From: Bacillus sp. FJAT-27264 | Lineage (GTDB): Bacteria; Bacillota; Bacilli; Paenibacillales; Paenibacillaceae | Reading direction: 5' to 3' | Length of the DNA stretch: 64,000 nucleotides | NCBI RefSeq assembly: GCF_001682855.1 | Contig: NZ_MAQW01000012.1 | Coordinates: 62,001-126,000 of the forward strand | Shown: in pieces, positions 50,433-60,010 of the stretch | Layout of the letters: each line of letters starts with the position of its first letter | Numbering within the stretch: position 1 is the first letter of the stretch | Made by a program: the position numbers and the translations under genes | The notes under the pieces: model-generated | The model's input: only the letters and a program-made list of their open reading frames with translations | The model's database searches: none | Told to the model about the DNA's origin: nothing

Positions 50433-51141
50433 CCTGCTCTCCTCCTTTGGACTCCACTTCGGCAGGAGGCTGTTCTCCGGTGATCATAAATCCGTCCCGC
50501 AGTGTGAAGATGCGCTGCATCTGTTCTGCGACCTCAATCTCATGCGTAACAACTATAAAGGTTGTGTTCATTTTCTTGTTCAAATCAAGCAGAATTGTAA
50601 TGATCTCTTCCTCTGTCTTGGAATCCAGGTTCCCGGTCGGTTCATCTGCGAATATAACGGATGGCTCCGTGATCAGGGACCGCGCGATACTTACACGCTG
50701 CTGCTGACCACCGGATAACTGTGCAGGGAATAGATTGGCTTTATCTGGAATGCCTACCGCTTCCAACAGCTCCAGCGCCTTCTTCTTGCGCACGGATGGA
50801 GCCACAGACTGGAAGACCAGCGGCAGCTCCACGTTCTCACGTACCGTCAGGCTAGTGATAAGCTCATACGCCTGAAAAATGAATCCGATGTTTTTTCGTC
50901 TGAATTCAGACAGTTTGTTCTCGCTCATTTTCACAATATCATGGTCGGCAATGTAAATATGTCCTTCCGTAGGCTTCATCAGCCCCGCCATCAGGTTGAG
51001 CATGGTCGACTTCCCGGAGCCTGAGCTGCCCAGCAGCGCGACCATCTCGCCCTTCTGAACCGAGAAGTTGATATCATGCAGCACAGCGGTTGTTTCATTG
51101 CCGTTCTTGAAAGAATGGGTTACTTTTTCCACTCGCAACAT
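50422..51141 (-). CDS. ABC transporter ATP-binding protein (MacB/YknY type)
   Basis: 239 residues. Walker A GSSGSGKSTMLN, Q-loop FIFQAYEL, signature LSGGQQQRVSIARS, Walker B VIFADEPTGNLD and VVTHE with the switch His. It lies 34 bp after the large secreted-protein gene and overlaps the permease. Energises the exporter. Confidence 0.94.
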   Translation of the reverse strand: MLRVEKVTHSFKNGNETTAVLHDINFSVQKGEMVALLGSSGSGKSTMLNLMAGLMKPTEGHIYIADHDIVKMSENKLSEFRRKNIGFIFQAYELITSLTVRENVELPLVFQSVAPSVRKKKALELLEAVGIPDKANLFPAQLSGGQQQRVSIARSLITEPSVIFADEPTGNLDSKTEEEIITILLDLNKKMNTTFIVVTHEIEVAEQMQRIFTLRDGFMITGEQPPAEVESKGGEQDES

Positions 51142-51175
51142 ACAAGCTGCTCCTTCTGTACTTTAATAGAGGGTC

Positions 51176-53785
51176 TTATTTGTCTGGCGTCGGCGCTCTG
51201 TCAATGAACAGGGTGTATGCCTGGCTGGCCAACTCAATCCGTTCCCCCTGGAATTCATCGTAAAGGGTGATTCGGTATGCTCCTCCATTAACCAGCTTCT
51301 TGTAAGCCGGGTTGCTGAAGGAGAGACTGAACGTATTATTATTACCCTCCGTCAGATCTGTGCCGATAGCCAGACTCTTTTCCTGGGATTGACCAAAAGG
51401 ATCTGTCATTTTGAGGACCAGCTTGTGGTTAAAGGTTCCCAAGTCATAGCTAACATCACGTAGCAGATCATAGTTCATTATGATATTGATTGTATCTGTA
51501 CCCAGCAGATTCCGGCCATCGGATCTAAGCATAGACAAGGTGTACGGGTATAGCGTGACTTTCGACAAATTGTTCTCTGGCGGAGTCGCTACTGGATTGA
51601 GATCCAGTGAGGCAATGTTAATAAATCCGGTTGGCTCCTGTCCCGGTTCACTTAGCTTATTGCCAGTGATGCCAGGTCCCAGGTACAGCGCAACATCGGA
51701 CAAATTCACCGACTTAGGAACCTTCGCCCAGAACGTGACCAACTGCTTACCACCTGGTGTTGCAGAAGTGTCGGGCTGGTTGGATACCGCTTCAAAAAGA
51801 TCACCGTTCGGCGTTGCAAAGTAGCCTTGTATACGGGCCATCTTACTCTGCCTCTTCTCTTCGCTGCTCAGCAGCAATTCGGAGTATACAATGTTGGAGT
51901 TAACGCCTTCATAGATCGTGGTCTTGTTCTCCTGAACCTTGGCATTCTTGCCTTTAGCAATGATATCGTAGCTTCCTCCACGCTCAATCTGCGCCACAGC
52001 ATTGATCATACTGTCAGTGGTGAACGATAGGAACGACACATTTTCTTCTTTGACGGTTGTATACAGGTTAACACTTAGTTTGTCGAACTTCTGTGTATAT
52101 GGAACTTTGGCCATCACATAGACGTCGGCAGATTTACCCGGTGCAAGTGATTGGAATTCCTTGTCCATGAATAGTTCGGTCGAACCGGTAAGATCGTTGT
52201 TGTCCAGTTTGACAGCGCCTTTTAGATCAGGCAGAGACAGGTTTACAGACTGAGTGTTATTAATGTTCAGCTTCGCAACGATGATATCGTCGTCTTTCCA
52301 CGGAAAACGTTGCACAGATAGCAGACGATAATTGAAAGTCCCGTAATCATTCGTTGTTCTATAGTCCTGCCCCTTCTGGGTATCCGGTCTTAAGGTATAG
52401 GGGATGGAGAAATACGCCACTGGAATAGTCAGCTTGGCCGTATTACTGCCCGTTCCCGAGCCTGTGCCGGCATCGCTGCCACCACTCCCGGTATTGTCCG
52501 GTGAGATGGACTTATCTGGTGCAGAAGCAACGGATTCAATCATTTGCAGTTGCAGCGTGTTCTGTTCAACCGCCAGCGGAATCTGGGCCTTAAGCGAGAT
52601 CACTTTCTCCTCAAGTGGCTTTAAGAGAAGTCCGTTAATTCCATTTGCGTTTACAGGGAAAGAGGTTCCTTTGGCCGATTTCACCGCCAGCTCATAATTC
52701 GGCAAGGTGACAGCCTTGTTCCCGGTATTTTTGAAACGGAGCTGGAAGGTCCACATACCGGTTTCATTCTCTGCATAGACGGCTGCATTACTCAATTGGG
52801 TTTCTACAGAGTTATTGTTAATGATGATTTTTTTGGTAACACCCTTGGCGACCGTCAAATCAGGTGTTGTAGCAGCCGGAAGCTTGTAAGCGGACTGTGG
52901 AAGGTCCACCTTCAGTGTCTCGTCTCTTTGCACGAATTGTAGTCTCATATTATCGGTCTTGAGGTAGGATGGAATTTCGGTCAAATAATAGATAGTTTTC
53001 TTCTCTTGTGGTTGTATCTTGTACCCGGCCTGCGAACTGTCTAATGCCAACTCAAAGGCGGTTCCGCTTGCCGTTACTAAGTAAGCCTTATACCCGGGAT
53101 CGCTGAGTACTTTGTTCCCTTTATTGGTTACATTCAGGCCAATCTTGGCGTAGACTTTACTGCTATATTTATAGATTTGGAAGGATTCTGAAGACGCAGC
53201 AACGGGAATGTCGCTCATCGTGGTGTTCAGGATTTTTCCATGAAGTGTCGACTGGGAATATCTTACAGGAACGCCTATCGATCCCGCTTGTCGCAGATAG
53301 CCCTTAGCTTTGGCATCCCAGACATACATAGCGATCTTGATGCCGTTGAGAGAGTTGGTTTTACCAACGTTAACATAATAGGTTACACGCAGATTTTGCT
53401 TCGAATCGATATTTTTCTTCAGTGCATCTGCCGTTACCGGAGTGCCGGGGATAACCGTGCCACCAGATGTGACCACCCGTGAAAAATAGTTGATCAGACC
53501 GGCTTTGCTGCTGCCCCCGTTGGCATAATTCAGGGTATACGTGAGGATATTCCCCCCCGCTTGTGGCCACAGCCGGATATCCTCAAGGGTAGCATTGACC
53601 CCTGCTCCCAGCTGAACACTTCCTAAATGGGTTGTTGTACTTGGTTCCAGAGCCGCTACTTTGGTCGGTGAATTGACATTATTAGTAGTTTTGACCGGTG
53701 CTGCAGACGCTGAGTAAGCCGATAGTTGACTGATGATAAAAGTGCTGAGCAGCATGGCTACATATGTACGTCTATGTTTTCTCAT
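51176..53785 (-). CDS. Large secreted protein of an exporter operon, beta-rich repeats
   Basis: 869 residues. Signal peptide (about 1-30, ending SAYSASAAP). The rest is built from about five similar beta-sandwich units of 120-160 residues; examples are the blocks with GKILNTTMSDIPVAASSESF, VETQLSNAAVYAENETGMW and YRTTNDYGTFNYRLLSVQRF, each with a Pro-Leu/Asp turn and a final LPxxAY- or LKxQIP-like strand. No catalytic motif or cell-wall sorting signal is seen. It is the first gene of the operon with the ABC exporter, so it is the probable partner or a protein acting on the exported substrate. GGAGGG 6 bases before ATG 53785 fixes the start. Confidence 0.8.
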   Translation of the reverse strand: MRKHRRTYVAMLLSTFIISQLSAYSASAAPVKTTNNVNSPTKVAALEPSTTTHLGSVQLGAGVNATLEDIRLWPQAGGNILTYTLNYANGGSSKAGLINYFSRVVTSGGTVIPGTPVTADALKKNIDSKQNLRVTYYVNVGKTNSLNGIKIAMYVWDAKAKGYLRQAGSIGVPVRYSQSTLHGKILNTTMSDIPVAASSESFQIYKYSSKVYAKIGLNVTNKGNKVLSDPGYKAYLVTASGTAFELALDSSQAGYKIQPQEKKTIYYLTEIPSYLKTDNMRLQFVQRDETLKVDLPQSAYKLPAATTPDLTVAKGVTKKIIINNNSVETQLSNAAVYAENETGMWTFQLRFKNTGNKAVTLPNYELAVKSAKGTSFPVNANGINGLLLKPLEEKVISLKAQIPLAVEQNTLQLQMIESVASAPDKSISPDNTGSGGSDAGTGSGTGSNTAKLTIPVAYFSIPYTLRPDTQKGQDYRTTNDYGTFNYRLLSVQRFPWKDDDIIVAKLNINNTQSVNLSLPDLKGAVKLDNNDLTGSTELFMDKEFQSLAPGKSADVYVMAKVPYTQKFDKLSVNLYTTVKEENVSFLSFTTDSMINAVAQIERGGSYDIIAKGKNAKVQENKTTIYEGVNSNIVYSELLLSSEEKRQSKMARIQGYFATPNGDLFEAVSNQPDTSATPGGKQLVTFWAKVPKSVNLSDVALYLGPGITGNKLSEPGQEPTGFINIASLDLNPVATPPENNLSKVTLYPYTLSMLRSDGRNLLGTDTINIIMNYDLLRDVSYDLGTFNHKLVLKMTDPFGQSQEKSLAIGTDLTEGNNNTFSLSFSNPAYKKLVNGGAYRITLYDEFQGERIELASQAYTLFIDRAPTPDK

Positions 53786-53970
53786 TGATTTCCCTCCAAA
53801 CGTATTTACAAAGATTATTATAGAGGCTAACCCTATGGGAATTGTGTCCAAGTTGTAACCCTTATAATAGAGTTGTAATTTCTCTGTTATTTACCGTCAT
53901 GTGTCAGAACGCCTTGTGAAACTCTGGGAACATGAATTGATACAGAAGCATAGATAAGGAAGTCATATCT

Positions 53971-54147
53971 ATGATGCCGGAGACGGCTTCACCGGAACCA
54001 AGAACGGGTCAAGACCCCGAAGATAGCTTTATTCAAGGAGTCATGGATTGTCTGCCAACCTTCTGGATTGCTATCAGAACACGCAGTTTGCTCGGCACCG
54101 TCATTGCTGGAATTCTCTCACTTATGGTTTTACGCTTCTTCTTCTAA
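53971..54147 (+). CDS. Small protein with C-terminal membrane helix, 58 residues
   Basis: MMPETASPEPRTGQDP is an acidic start, followed by DSFIQGVMDCLPTFWIAIRT and a hydrophobic end LLGTVIAGILSLMVLRFFF. AAGGAAG lies 8 bases before the ATG. The single C-terminal helix gives a tail-anchored protein. It stands alone between the exporter operon and a bidirectional terminator. No known family. A TATAAT at about 53862 could belong to it. Confidence 0.5.
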   Translation: MMPETASPEPRTGQDPEDSFIQGVMDCLPTFWIAIRTRSLLGTVIAGILSLMVLRFFF

Positions 54148-54178
54148 TTGGGTTTCAATTGGAAATTAATTTACGAGT

Positions 54179-54232
54179 AAAAAACAGCATCCATCCTCTG
54201 ACGTTCCATCAGTGATCGGGCTGCTGTTTTTT
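54179..54232. terminator. Bidirectional terminator
   Basis: AAAAAACAGCA (54179-54189) and TGCTGTTTTTT (54222-54232) with a 32-base loop, T-rich on both strands. Serves the small gene on plus and the DUF4129 gene on minus. Confidence 0.65.
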
Positions 54233-54251
54233 GAAACTAGCTATAGAAAAT

Positions 54252-55589
54252 TCAGGATTTCGATTTCTGAAACACCGTGATCTGTGCCACATCGGCATCG
54301 GTAAGCTCTTCCTGACCGTACCTGGCCTGGTCATACAGATCGAGCAACCTCTCTTCAGGCATAGTGCCAGCGTCCCTGCCTTCCTTGCGTTTCCGGTTTC
54401 GGCCGGCACTCCACACCGCTGCGTCGGCCCCCGTCTCATGCGGGGTGAGATGCTTCTTGATCTCATAGCCATTCTCCTGTTTAGAGCGCAGCCACTGGCG
54501 GTATAGCCATCTCACCCGCTCCCGATTGCCCTGCATATGCTCCCAGCGATCCCGCCGGCCCCCGCTAACAGCCGTGGTCCAGAATTGTCTGAAATTCTGC
54601 AACGTTTTCTCCCAGGCAAAGACACTACTCTCTTCATCCTGATAAGTCTCATTGCCACGGCTTGGCTGCTTGCGCATTAACATGGCTAGTACAGCGGCAA
54701 TGGCCTTGTGCAGCAGACCGCCAGTATTTCTGTAGAGCCAGCGCAAGATAAAGAAGACAACTATAGCGATTACGGCTGCTACGATAACATAGGACAGAAT
54801 GTTGAAAATATGTGCGATAAGACCGGGGTCATTGGCTTCCGCCGCTGGCATTTCCGGTGTAGCACGCGCCGGTTCATTCGGCTGCAGCGGAGTTTCTTCC
54901 GAGCCCGATAACAATCGAGCGATCCATGACAATAGCTGGCGAAGTCCACTGAAGAGCAGACCACCGATTATCCGCCCTGCTCCTGCTGCCAGAGCTACCG
55001 CTGCAACCACTACGAGGAGTACAGATATGCGGTTATGGAGTCGCAAGCCTGGTGGAAAGGATGAGGTCTGGCCAGAAAGAGATGTATAACGCAAATGATC
55101 GCTATTCGATGCTAGGAGAACAATAATGACGCTCAGACTACCGCACCAGGTAAGTAGTGTCATCCATGGCTCAAGCTGTGAGACTTTCGGAAACACTATA
55201 GCGGCTATAAAATAGAGACCGATCCCGCTATAATACGTTGTATTCCGGCCAATTCTGGACTCGGTAGTCAGACCTAGGTAGGTACAGATAAGGCAAGCAA
55301 TGGACACAGAAATACCTGATAGTGATACTCCAGAAAACAGTAGTCCGACCACTGCTCCTAGCAGTAGTGACACTACTAACTGTTTCCACCTGATATTGCA
55401 AAGAGATCGCAGCAGCACGCCAGCTAATGACAACAGTGCAAATAAGATCATCCATAACGGTGTCATATGCTCAGGAAGAAGGTATGTGGTATACAGCATC
55501 AGAAGGGGCAAAAATAACAGCAGCTCCATCAGCACATGAGCCCAAAATATCAACGAATCTTGCAAAAATCGCCGGGACGGCTGCTTCAT
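54252..55589 (-). CDS. DUF4129 membrane protein, without transglutaminase domain
   Basis: 445 residues. About seven membrane helices from 10 to 220, one more at about 285-300, then a cytoplasmic C-terminal domain (DUF4129): LYRQWLRSKQENGYEIKKHLTPHETG and EERLLDLYDQARYGQ. In many relatives a transglutaminase-like domain precedes DUF4129 in the same chain; it is missing here. Start ATG 55589 overlaps the DUF58 stop (ATGA). It is the last gene of a MoxR operon. Confidence 0.8.
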   Translation of the reverse strand: MKQPSRRFLQDSLIFWAHVLMELLLFLPLLMLYTTYLLPEHMTPLWMILFALLSLAGVLLRSLCNIRWKQLVVSLLLGAVVGLLFSGVSLSGISVSIACLICTYLGLTTESRIGRNTTYYSGIGLYFIAAIVFPKVSQLEPWMTLLTWCGSLSVIIVLLASNSDHLRYTSLSGQTSSFPPGLRLHNRISVLLVVVAAVALAAGAGRIIGGLLFSGLRQLLSWIARLLSGSEETPLQPNEPARATPEMPAAEANDPGLIAHIFNILSYVIVAAVIAIVVFFILRWLYRNTGGLLHKAIAAVLAMLMRKQPSRGNETYQDEESSVFAWEKTLQNFRQFWTTAVSGGRRDRWEHMQGNRERVRWLYRQWLRSKQENGYEIKKHLTPHETGADAAVWSAGRNRKRKEGRDAGTMPEERLLDLYDQARYGQEELTDADVAQITVFQKSKS

Positions 55590-56674
55590 GCGCTCTCCCT
55601 CCCTTGTTCCGGAATGGTCAGCCATTCCACACCATTGCCTTCCTGCATAAGCTGGACGGCCGCTTCCAGCAGATCCGCGCCCTGGTGACAGGTTATGATC
55701 AGATAGTCTGTATCTCTGGTCCCGTTCTCGGCCTGCAGCTCCAATAGACGGTTCATTGGCAGTGTCCTGTCAAGCGTCAATCGCGCGAGAAGTTCCAGCA
55801 TCTCCTCTTGCTGAGCTATGGGGCCGGATAGGACCGGCTCACGGGCATCGCCATCTACTAGTCTCCCGTTGCAGATGAACCCGGTCTCAATGCCATGGTC
55901 CAGCGCATATCCGGCAACAGTCGCTGCATAACGGATGCCAAGCTCTATTCGTTCCACATCCGTTATATTCCTCCACATAGATTCGCTAACCTCTACATTG
56001 AGACAGATCATCAGCCGGGAATCAGCTGAATAATCATTCTTGTGAACCTGCATCACTCCGGTACGCGCCGTAGCCTTCCAATTGACCATGCCCATGGAAT
56101 CTCCCGCGCTGTACTCACGAATACCTGCAGTCAGGAATGGATCTTCTACGATCCAGCGCTTGATCGCCAATTCACCCAGCCAGCTGTGTACCGGCAGAGG
56201 AACCTCATCAAAGCTGATAAGTTCCGGGTAGACTAGCAGTTCCAACTGAAGGGGAAAGGTTTTAACGACCCGACTAAAGCCGAACAGGTCTCCAGTAGTC
56301 ATGGTCACCGATTCCAGTGTATAGAAGCCCCGCCGTTCACCTACCAAGGTATGGCGACGTTTGATGTGGCGGTAGGAGCGCAAATAGAACAGGCTGACAT
56401 GATTCTGGTAGATGTCACCAGAGCTGATACCCAGATTCTCCTGTCTGCCGAATTCCAGCCCTGTAGCAATACTGGATTCCATACGCAACCAAGGGAGTGG
56501 CAGCAGCTTGGCATTCACTATCTCTTCAACCATTTCCAGCTCTTCGCCTTCATATACGGCTTTTCTGGAGAAATAACGGTCGTAGCTTATAGCCTTCAGG
56601 GCATTCTTCTGATAAATGAAGGATATGATTAGCAGTAACGCTGCAACGAAGAGGATGAACCACACTAAAGCCAT
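55586..56674 (-). CDS. DUF58 domain protein
   Basis: 362 residues. Two membrane helices at the start (about 3-25), then a domain of BatA-like type with GIREYSAGDSMGMVNWKATAR, the DUF58 hallmark (about 190), and RLMICLNVEVSESMW. DUF58 is a degenerate vWA-type fold. In MoxR operons it probably acts in protein or complex maturation. Lies 3 bp after the MoxR gene. Confidence 0.9.
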   Translation of the reverse strand: MALVWFILFVAALLLIISFIYQKNALKAISYDRYFSRKAVYEGEELEMVEEIVNAKLLPLPWLRMESSIATGLEFGRQENLGISSGDIYQNHVSLFYLRSYRHIKRRHTLVGERRGFYTLESVTMTTGDLFGFSRVVKTFPLQLELLVYPELISFDEVPLPVHSWLGELAIKRWIVEDPFLTAGIREYSAGDSMGMVNWKATARTGVMQVHKNDYSADSRLMICLNVEVSESMWRNITDVERIELGIRYAATVAGYALDHGIETGFICNGRLVDGDAREPVLSGPIAQQEEMLELLARLTLDRTLPMNRLLELQAENGTRDTDYLIITCHQGADLLEAAVQLMQEGNGVEWLTIPEQGRESA

Positions 56675-56677
56675 GGC

Positions 56678-57658
56678 TTAGTCCGCCCTTCCGCCTTTGG
56701 CTGCCAGAAACGGTTCAGCAGGTACTTCTACTTCGCGCAGAACCTGTTCTACAACCTCTGCAGCCTGCCCCTCCCGAGCCTTCATGCCCTGATGCAAAAG
56801 CAGACGGTGTGCCAGTACAGGCACAGCCACGGCCTTGATATCATCCGGTGTTACGAATGAACGCCCCTGAATGAGCGCATACCCTTGAGCTGATCTTAGC
56901 AGCGCACCGCTGGCCCGCGGACTCGCCCCCAGTCTGACAGCAGTAGACCTGCGGGTAGCTTCAGTGATACGGACGATATAAGTCAGAAGATCATCACTGA
57001 CGCTAATCTCTGCTGCCAGCTGCTGTACTGCACGGATCTCCTCCCCTGACGCCACCGCTGTCAGGTTCTCAAGCGGATTGCCGAGCCGGAACCTTTGAAG
57101 AATATGTACTCCTTCTTCCAAGGAGGGATAGCCGGTCTTGATCCGCATCAGAAACCGGTCGAGTTGCGCTTCCGGCAGTGGAAAAGTGCCCTGATTGTCT
57201 ACAGGATTCTGGGTCGCAATTACAAGAAATGGTGACTCCAGCCCATGCGTAACCCCGTCAATAGTGATTTGGCGCTCCTCCATACATTCCAGCAGACTGG
57301 ATTGTGTCCGCGGCGTAGCGCGGTTGATTTCGTCCGCCAGCAAGATACTGGCGAATACAGGACCTGGACGGAACTGAAATTCTCCGGTCTTCTGATTATA
57401 ATAATTAATGCCGCTCAAATCGGAGGGCAAAAGATCCGGTGTGAACTGGATTCGTTTGAAGTGACAGTCCAGTGACTTTGCCAGGGCCTTGGCGAGCAGG
57501 GTTTTGCCCGTTCCGGGTACATCCTCCAGCAGCACATGGCCATTAGCCAGCAATGCGGTCAGCAGCAGATCCACTCCGTCTATTTTCCCAACGATAACTT
57601 TGGACAGATTCTCGCGAATATCACCGATAAGTCTCTTACCTTCAAGGATATCTATCAT
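56678..57658 (-). CDS. MoxR-family AAA+ ATPase
   Basis: 326 residues. Walker A DVPGTGKTLLAKALA, Walker B ILLADEINRATPRTQ, sensor 1 ATQNPVDNQGTF, LPEAQLDRFLMRI as arginine-finger part, and sensor 2 GASPRASGALLRSAQGYA. MoxR AAA ATPases assemble or activate complexes with vWA/DUF58 partners. ATG 57658 has AGGAAG 8 bases upstream; GTG 57667 is an alternative. First of three genes. Confidence 0.94.
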   Translation of the reverse strand: MIDILEGKRLIGDIRENLSKVIVGKIDGVDLLLTALLANGHVLLEDVPGTGKTLLAKALAKSLDCHFKRIQFTPDLLPSDLSGINYYNQKTGEFQFRPGPVFASILLADEINRATPRTQSSLLECMEERQITIDGVTHGLESPFLVIATQNPVDNQGTFPLPEAQLDRFLMRIKTGYPSLEEGVHILQRFRLGNPLENLTAVASGEEIRAVQQLAAEISVSDDLLTYIVRITEATRRSTAVRLGASPRASGALLRSAQGYALIQGRSFVTPDDIKAVAVPVLAHRLLLHQGMKAREGQAAEVVEQVLREVEVPAEPFLAAKGGRAD

Positions 57659-57701
57659 GGATAACACTTCCTATCTGATTAAAGGTATCTACTATAGGAT
57701 A

Positions 57702-57730
57702 ATCATACCAGAAAGCGTATACATTATAAA
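57702..57730 (-). promoter_or_regulatory. Promoter of the MoxR operon
   Basis: TTTATA (57725-57730), 17-bp spacer, extended -10 TGGTATGAT (TATGAT at 57702-57707). Confidence 0.5.
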
Positions 57731-57744
57731 TGTGCGGATCGTGT

Positions 57745-58833
57745 CTATTTCAGCGGTCTTTTTCGGAAACGGATAAGGGCAACGATAAAATAAAACACTG
57801 GAAGGCAGTCTATTCCGAACCAAATCCAAATGGCAACCGCAGAGTTGTAATCCCGGTCATATACCGCAACATTTTGCGAATAGAGGAAGGCGATTACTAA
57901 GGCAATCAGCGTCAGGACCTGGGCCATGTACTTCTCCCCCTTGTTTTTGGTCAGATTTGACAAGCACCGGACCGCGACATAAATGAGAAATGCACTGTGG
58001 ATAAACAACGAGGAAGACCATATTCCGATTAGAAGCGGGTCTATATTTCCTATAATATTGTCGTGTGTAGAACTGCGGATCATTTCCAGAAAAGGATACT
58101 GAATTTGGGGACCAAGATAGGCACCCAGGCTCAGCAGAGTGAGCAGCCACCCTGTAAGTATCGATACCATAACCAACAGAGAGGCCACAGTCAGCTTTTT
58201 ATAGACATGTTTCTCTAGTTTGAGTTCCGGCACAATGAATAGAAAGACGACCCACTCCGAGACCCAGGAGGTCACAATCCAGGAATCTTTAGCGGCGATG
58301 ATCGGGTCATGATAATGCACCAGCGCGGGCAGCATATTAAGATCTACTTCCTGCACGAACAAAAATACAGTGAAGAGCGATGCTGAAACTATTAGCAAAA
58401 ACAACCCGTCCGTCATATAGATCAAGCTTGAGAGCCGAAGCTTCGCTGTGTACATAATGACCAGCCCTATGAGAAGCTGAATAAACCATGGAGGGGTTCC
58501 CCGCAGATAATTGGAGCCGAAGAACAACACGAAATTCTCCAGATCCAAAGACACATAGTATATGCACCAGCACAACAGCAGCACAATGACAACCTTATGA
58601 ATCCATTTGCCGACAATACTGCTCCCAAACTCCACCCAAGCCTGTCCCGGCTTCAGTCGCCCTACATAAACCGCACAGAACATCATTCCAATACTAAGCA
58701 ACGTGCCACCCATCACCGCCATCCAGGATTGATAGGTGGGACTTGAAATCAGAGTGGGCACGAGGAAAATGGAAGCTTGTGAATTCAGATAAATAAACGC
58801 GAACCGGGTAAGCTGCCATTTTGTTGTGCGCAT
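57745..58833 (-). CDS. GerB-type spore germinant receptor permease
   Basis: 362 residues with ten membrane helices, the APC-type GerB family. Characteristic segments: LTRFAFIYLNSQASIFLVPT, AGRLKPGQAWVEFG-like turn (VGRLKPGQAWVEFG) and LRGTPPWFIQLLIGL. It forms the transport-like subunit that recognises germinants in the inner spore membrane. Last gene of the operon after GerA and GerC, 22 bp apart. The order A-C-B differs from the usual A-B-C. Confidence 0.9.
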   Translation of the reverse strand: MRTTKWQLTRFAFIYLNSQASIFLVPTLISSPTYQSWMAVMGGTLLSIGMMFCAVYVGRLKPGQAWVEFGSSIVGKWIHKVVIVLLLCWCIYYVSLDLENFVLFFGSNYLRGTPPWFIQLLIGLVIMYTAKLRLSSLIYMTDGLFLLIVSASLFTVFLFVQEVDLNMLPALVHYHDPIIAAKDSWIVTSWVSEWVVFLFIVPELKLEKHVYKKLTVASLLVMVSILTGWLLTLLSLGAYLGPQIQYPFLEMIRSSTHDNIIGNIDPLLIGIWSSSLFIHSAFLIYVAVRCLSNLTKNKGEKYMAQVLTLIALVIAFLYSQNVAVYDRDYNSAVAIWIWFGIDCLPVFYFIVALIRFRKRPLK

Positions 58834-58855
58834 GCGGTACTCCTTTCACTTTGAA

Positions 58856-60010
58856 TCATACCTCGGTGCCAAAATCGGCAATCTGGAAGTTCGCCTTCAC
58901 CCGGATTTCAGCATGATTCTTGTAGTAGTCTTCCCAACGTTCACGTAACTCCCGCCATTCCTTTGGATAATTCCATTCCATGAGCAGGCCCAGTTCCAGC
59001 ACATCCGCTCCAGCTTCCTTTGTCTTTTTCATGGCTTCGTTCAAATCTTGGACAGCCTTCTTTTCCAGCGCCTCTATTACGATGCGACTGAAGACAGTCT
59101 TGCTTCGGCTCTCCATGTCTTTCTTGTAGACCAGACTAGCCCGCCCTTTGAGCGTGACATAGAACACAGGTCCTTTCTCCGTCATTCGTACGGTTCTGGA
59201 CCCTTTAGAAGTGAAGAAAACGGCACTCGCGCGGCTTTTCCCCTCATCCCAGGTTACCGTCATCACCGGATCCTGAGAATGCCCCAGTGCCCAAGCCAGT
59301 GACCTGGCGTCCTGCAGGCCAACCGTGCCTCTCATTTTATCCTTTTGGAAAAGCATTGCTCCCTGCATCCCGACCCAATATTCAGGCATAGCTGGGACCG
59401 TATCATCCGGATTATTACCAAAGGACAGGTAATTGATGGCATAGCCCATCCCGCTAGCCTCCGCAATCAGACACTGCTTGATGGTGGTGCCCAGTACGTA
59501 GTTGTTTTGCCCAAACTTCATCAGTACCTCACCCGGAAGAGTCTCGAAGGTAGGGGTTAGCTTTGAAATCATCTGCGCCCTTTCTGGTGCGGCGAAAATG
59601 TAGGTTCCAAGTGGCAGGCTTGGCTCTCTTCTCATCCATTCCAGAAGTTCGGCCATCCGGGTGCTGGCATATTCCTTACCAACTACTACTGCTTTGATCT
59701 TTGCCAGACTGATGGTTCTCGTCAAATCCTTCTGGATCAGCATCAGCGCGTCAGTGACAGTCTCCCCCGTTTTGGTGACTTTCGCATAAGTCTTGTTGCT
59801 GCCGCTGCCATCCCCGCCGCCTGACTGCTGTCCATTCATTAAACGGTTGGTCAGGGGTGAACTAATCGACAGCTCGACCGTACCTGGCTTCTTGCCCGTA
59901 TCGAGGTAAACAGCGTAGACAAAACTCAATTCATCCAGTTCCACCTTGGACCAGCAGCCCGTCAGATTCAGCATCAGCATTAGGGCGATCCCCAGCTTCA
60001 GCAGGTTCAT
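58856..60010 (-). CDS. Ger(x)C-family spore germination lipoprotein
   Basis: 384 residues. Lipobox LNLTGCW puts the acylated Cys near residue 19. The three-domain GerC layout: DELSFVYAVYLDTG near the start, the AGVxxG-like KAVVVGKEYA and LLEWMRREPSLPLGTYIFAAP in the middle, and the C-terminal ELRERWEDYYKNHAEIRVKANFQI. It is the lipoprotein subunit of the germinant receptor. Overlaps the GerA stop by four bases. Confidence 0.92.
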   Translation of the reverse strand: MNLLKLGIALMLMLNLTGCWSKVELDELSFVYAVYLDTGKKPGTVELSISSPLTNRLMNGQQSGGGDGSGSNKTYAKVTKTGETVTDALMLIQKDLTRTISLAKIKAVVVGKEYASTRMAELLEWMRREPSLPLGTYIFAAPERAQMISKLTPTFETLPGEVLMKFGQNNYVLGTTIKQCLIAEASGMGYAINYLSFGNNPDDTVPAMPEYWVGMQGAMLFQKDKMRGTVGLQDARSLAWALGHSQDPVMTVTWDEGKSRASAVFFTSKGSRTVRMTEKGPVFYVTLKGRASLVYKKDMESRSKTVFSRIVIEALEKKAVQDLNEAMKKTKEAGADVLELGLLMEWNYPKEWRELRERWEDYYKNHAEIRVKANFQIADFGTEV

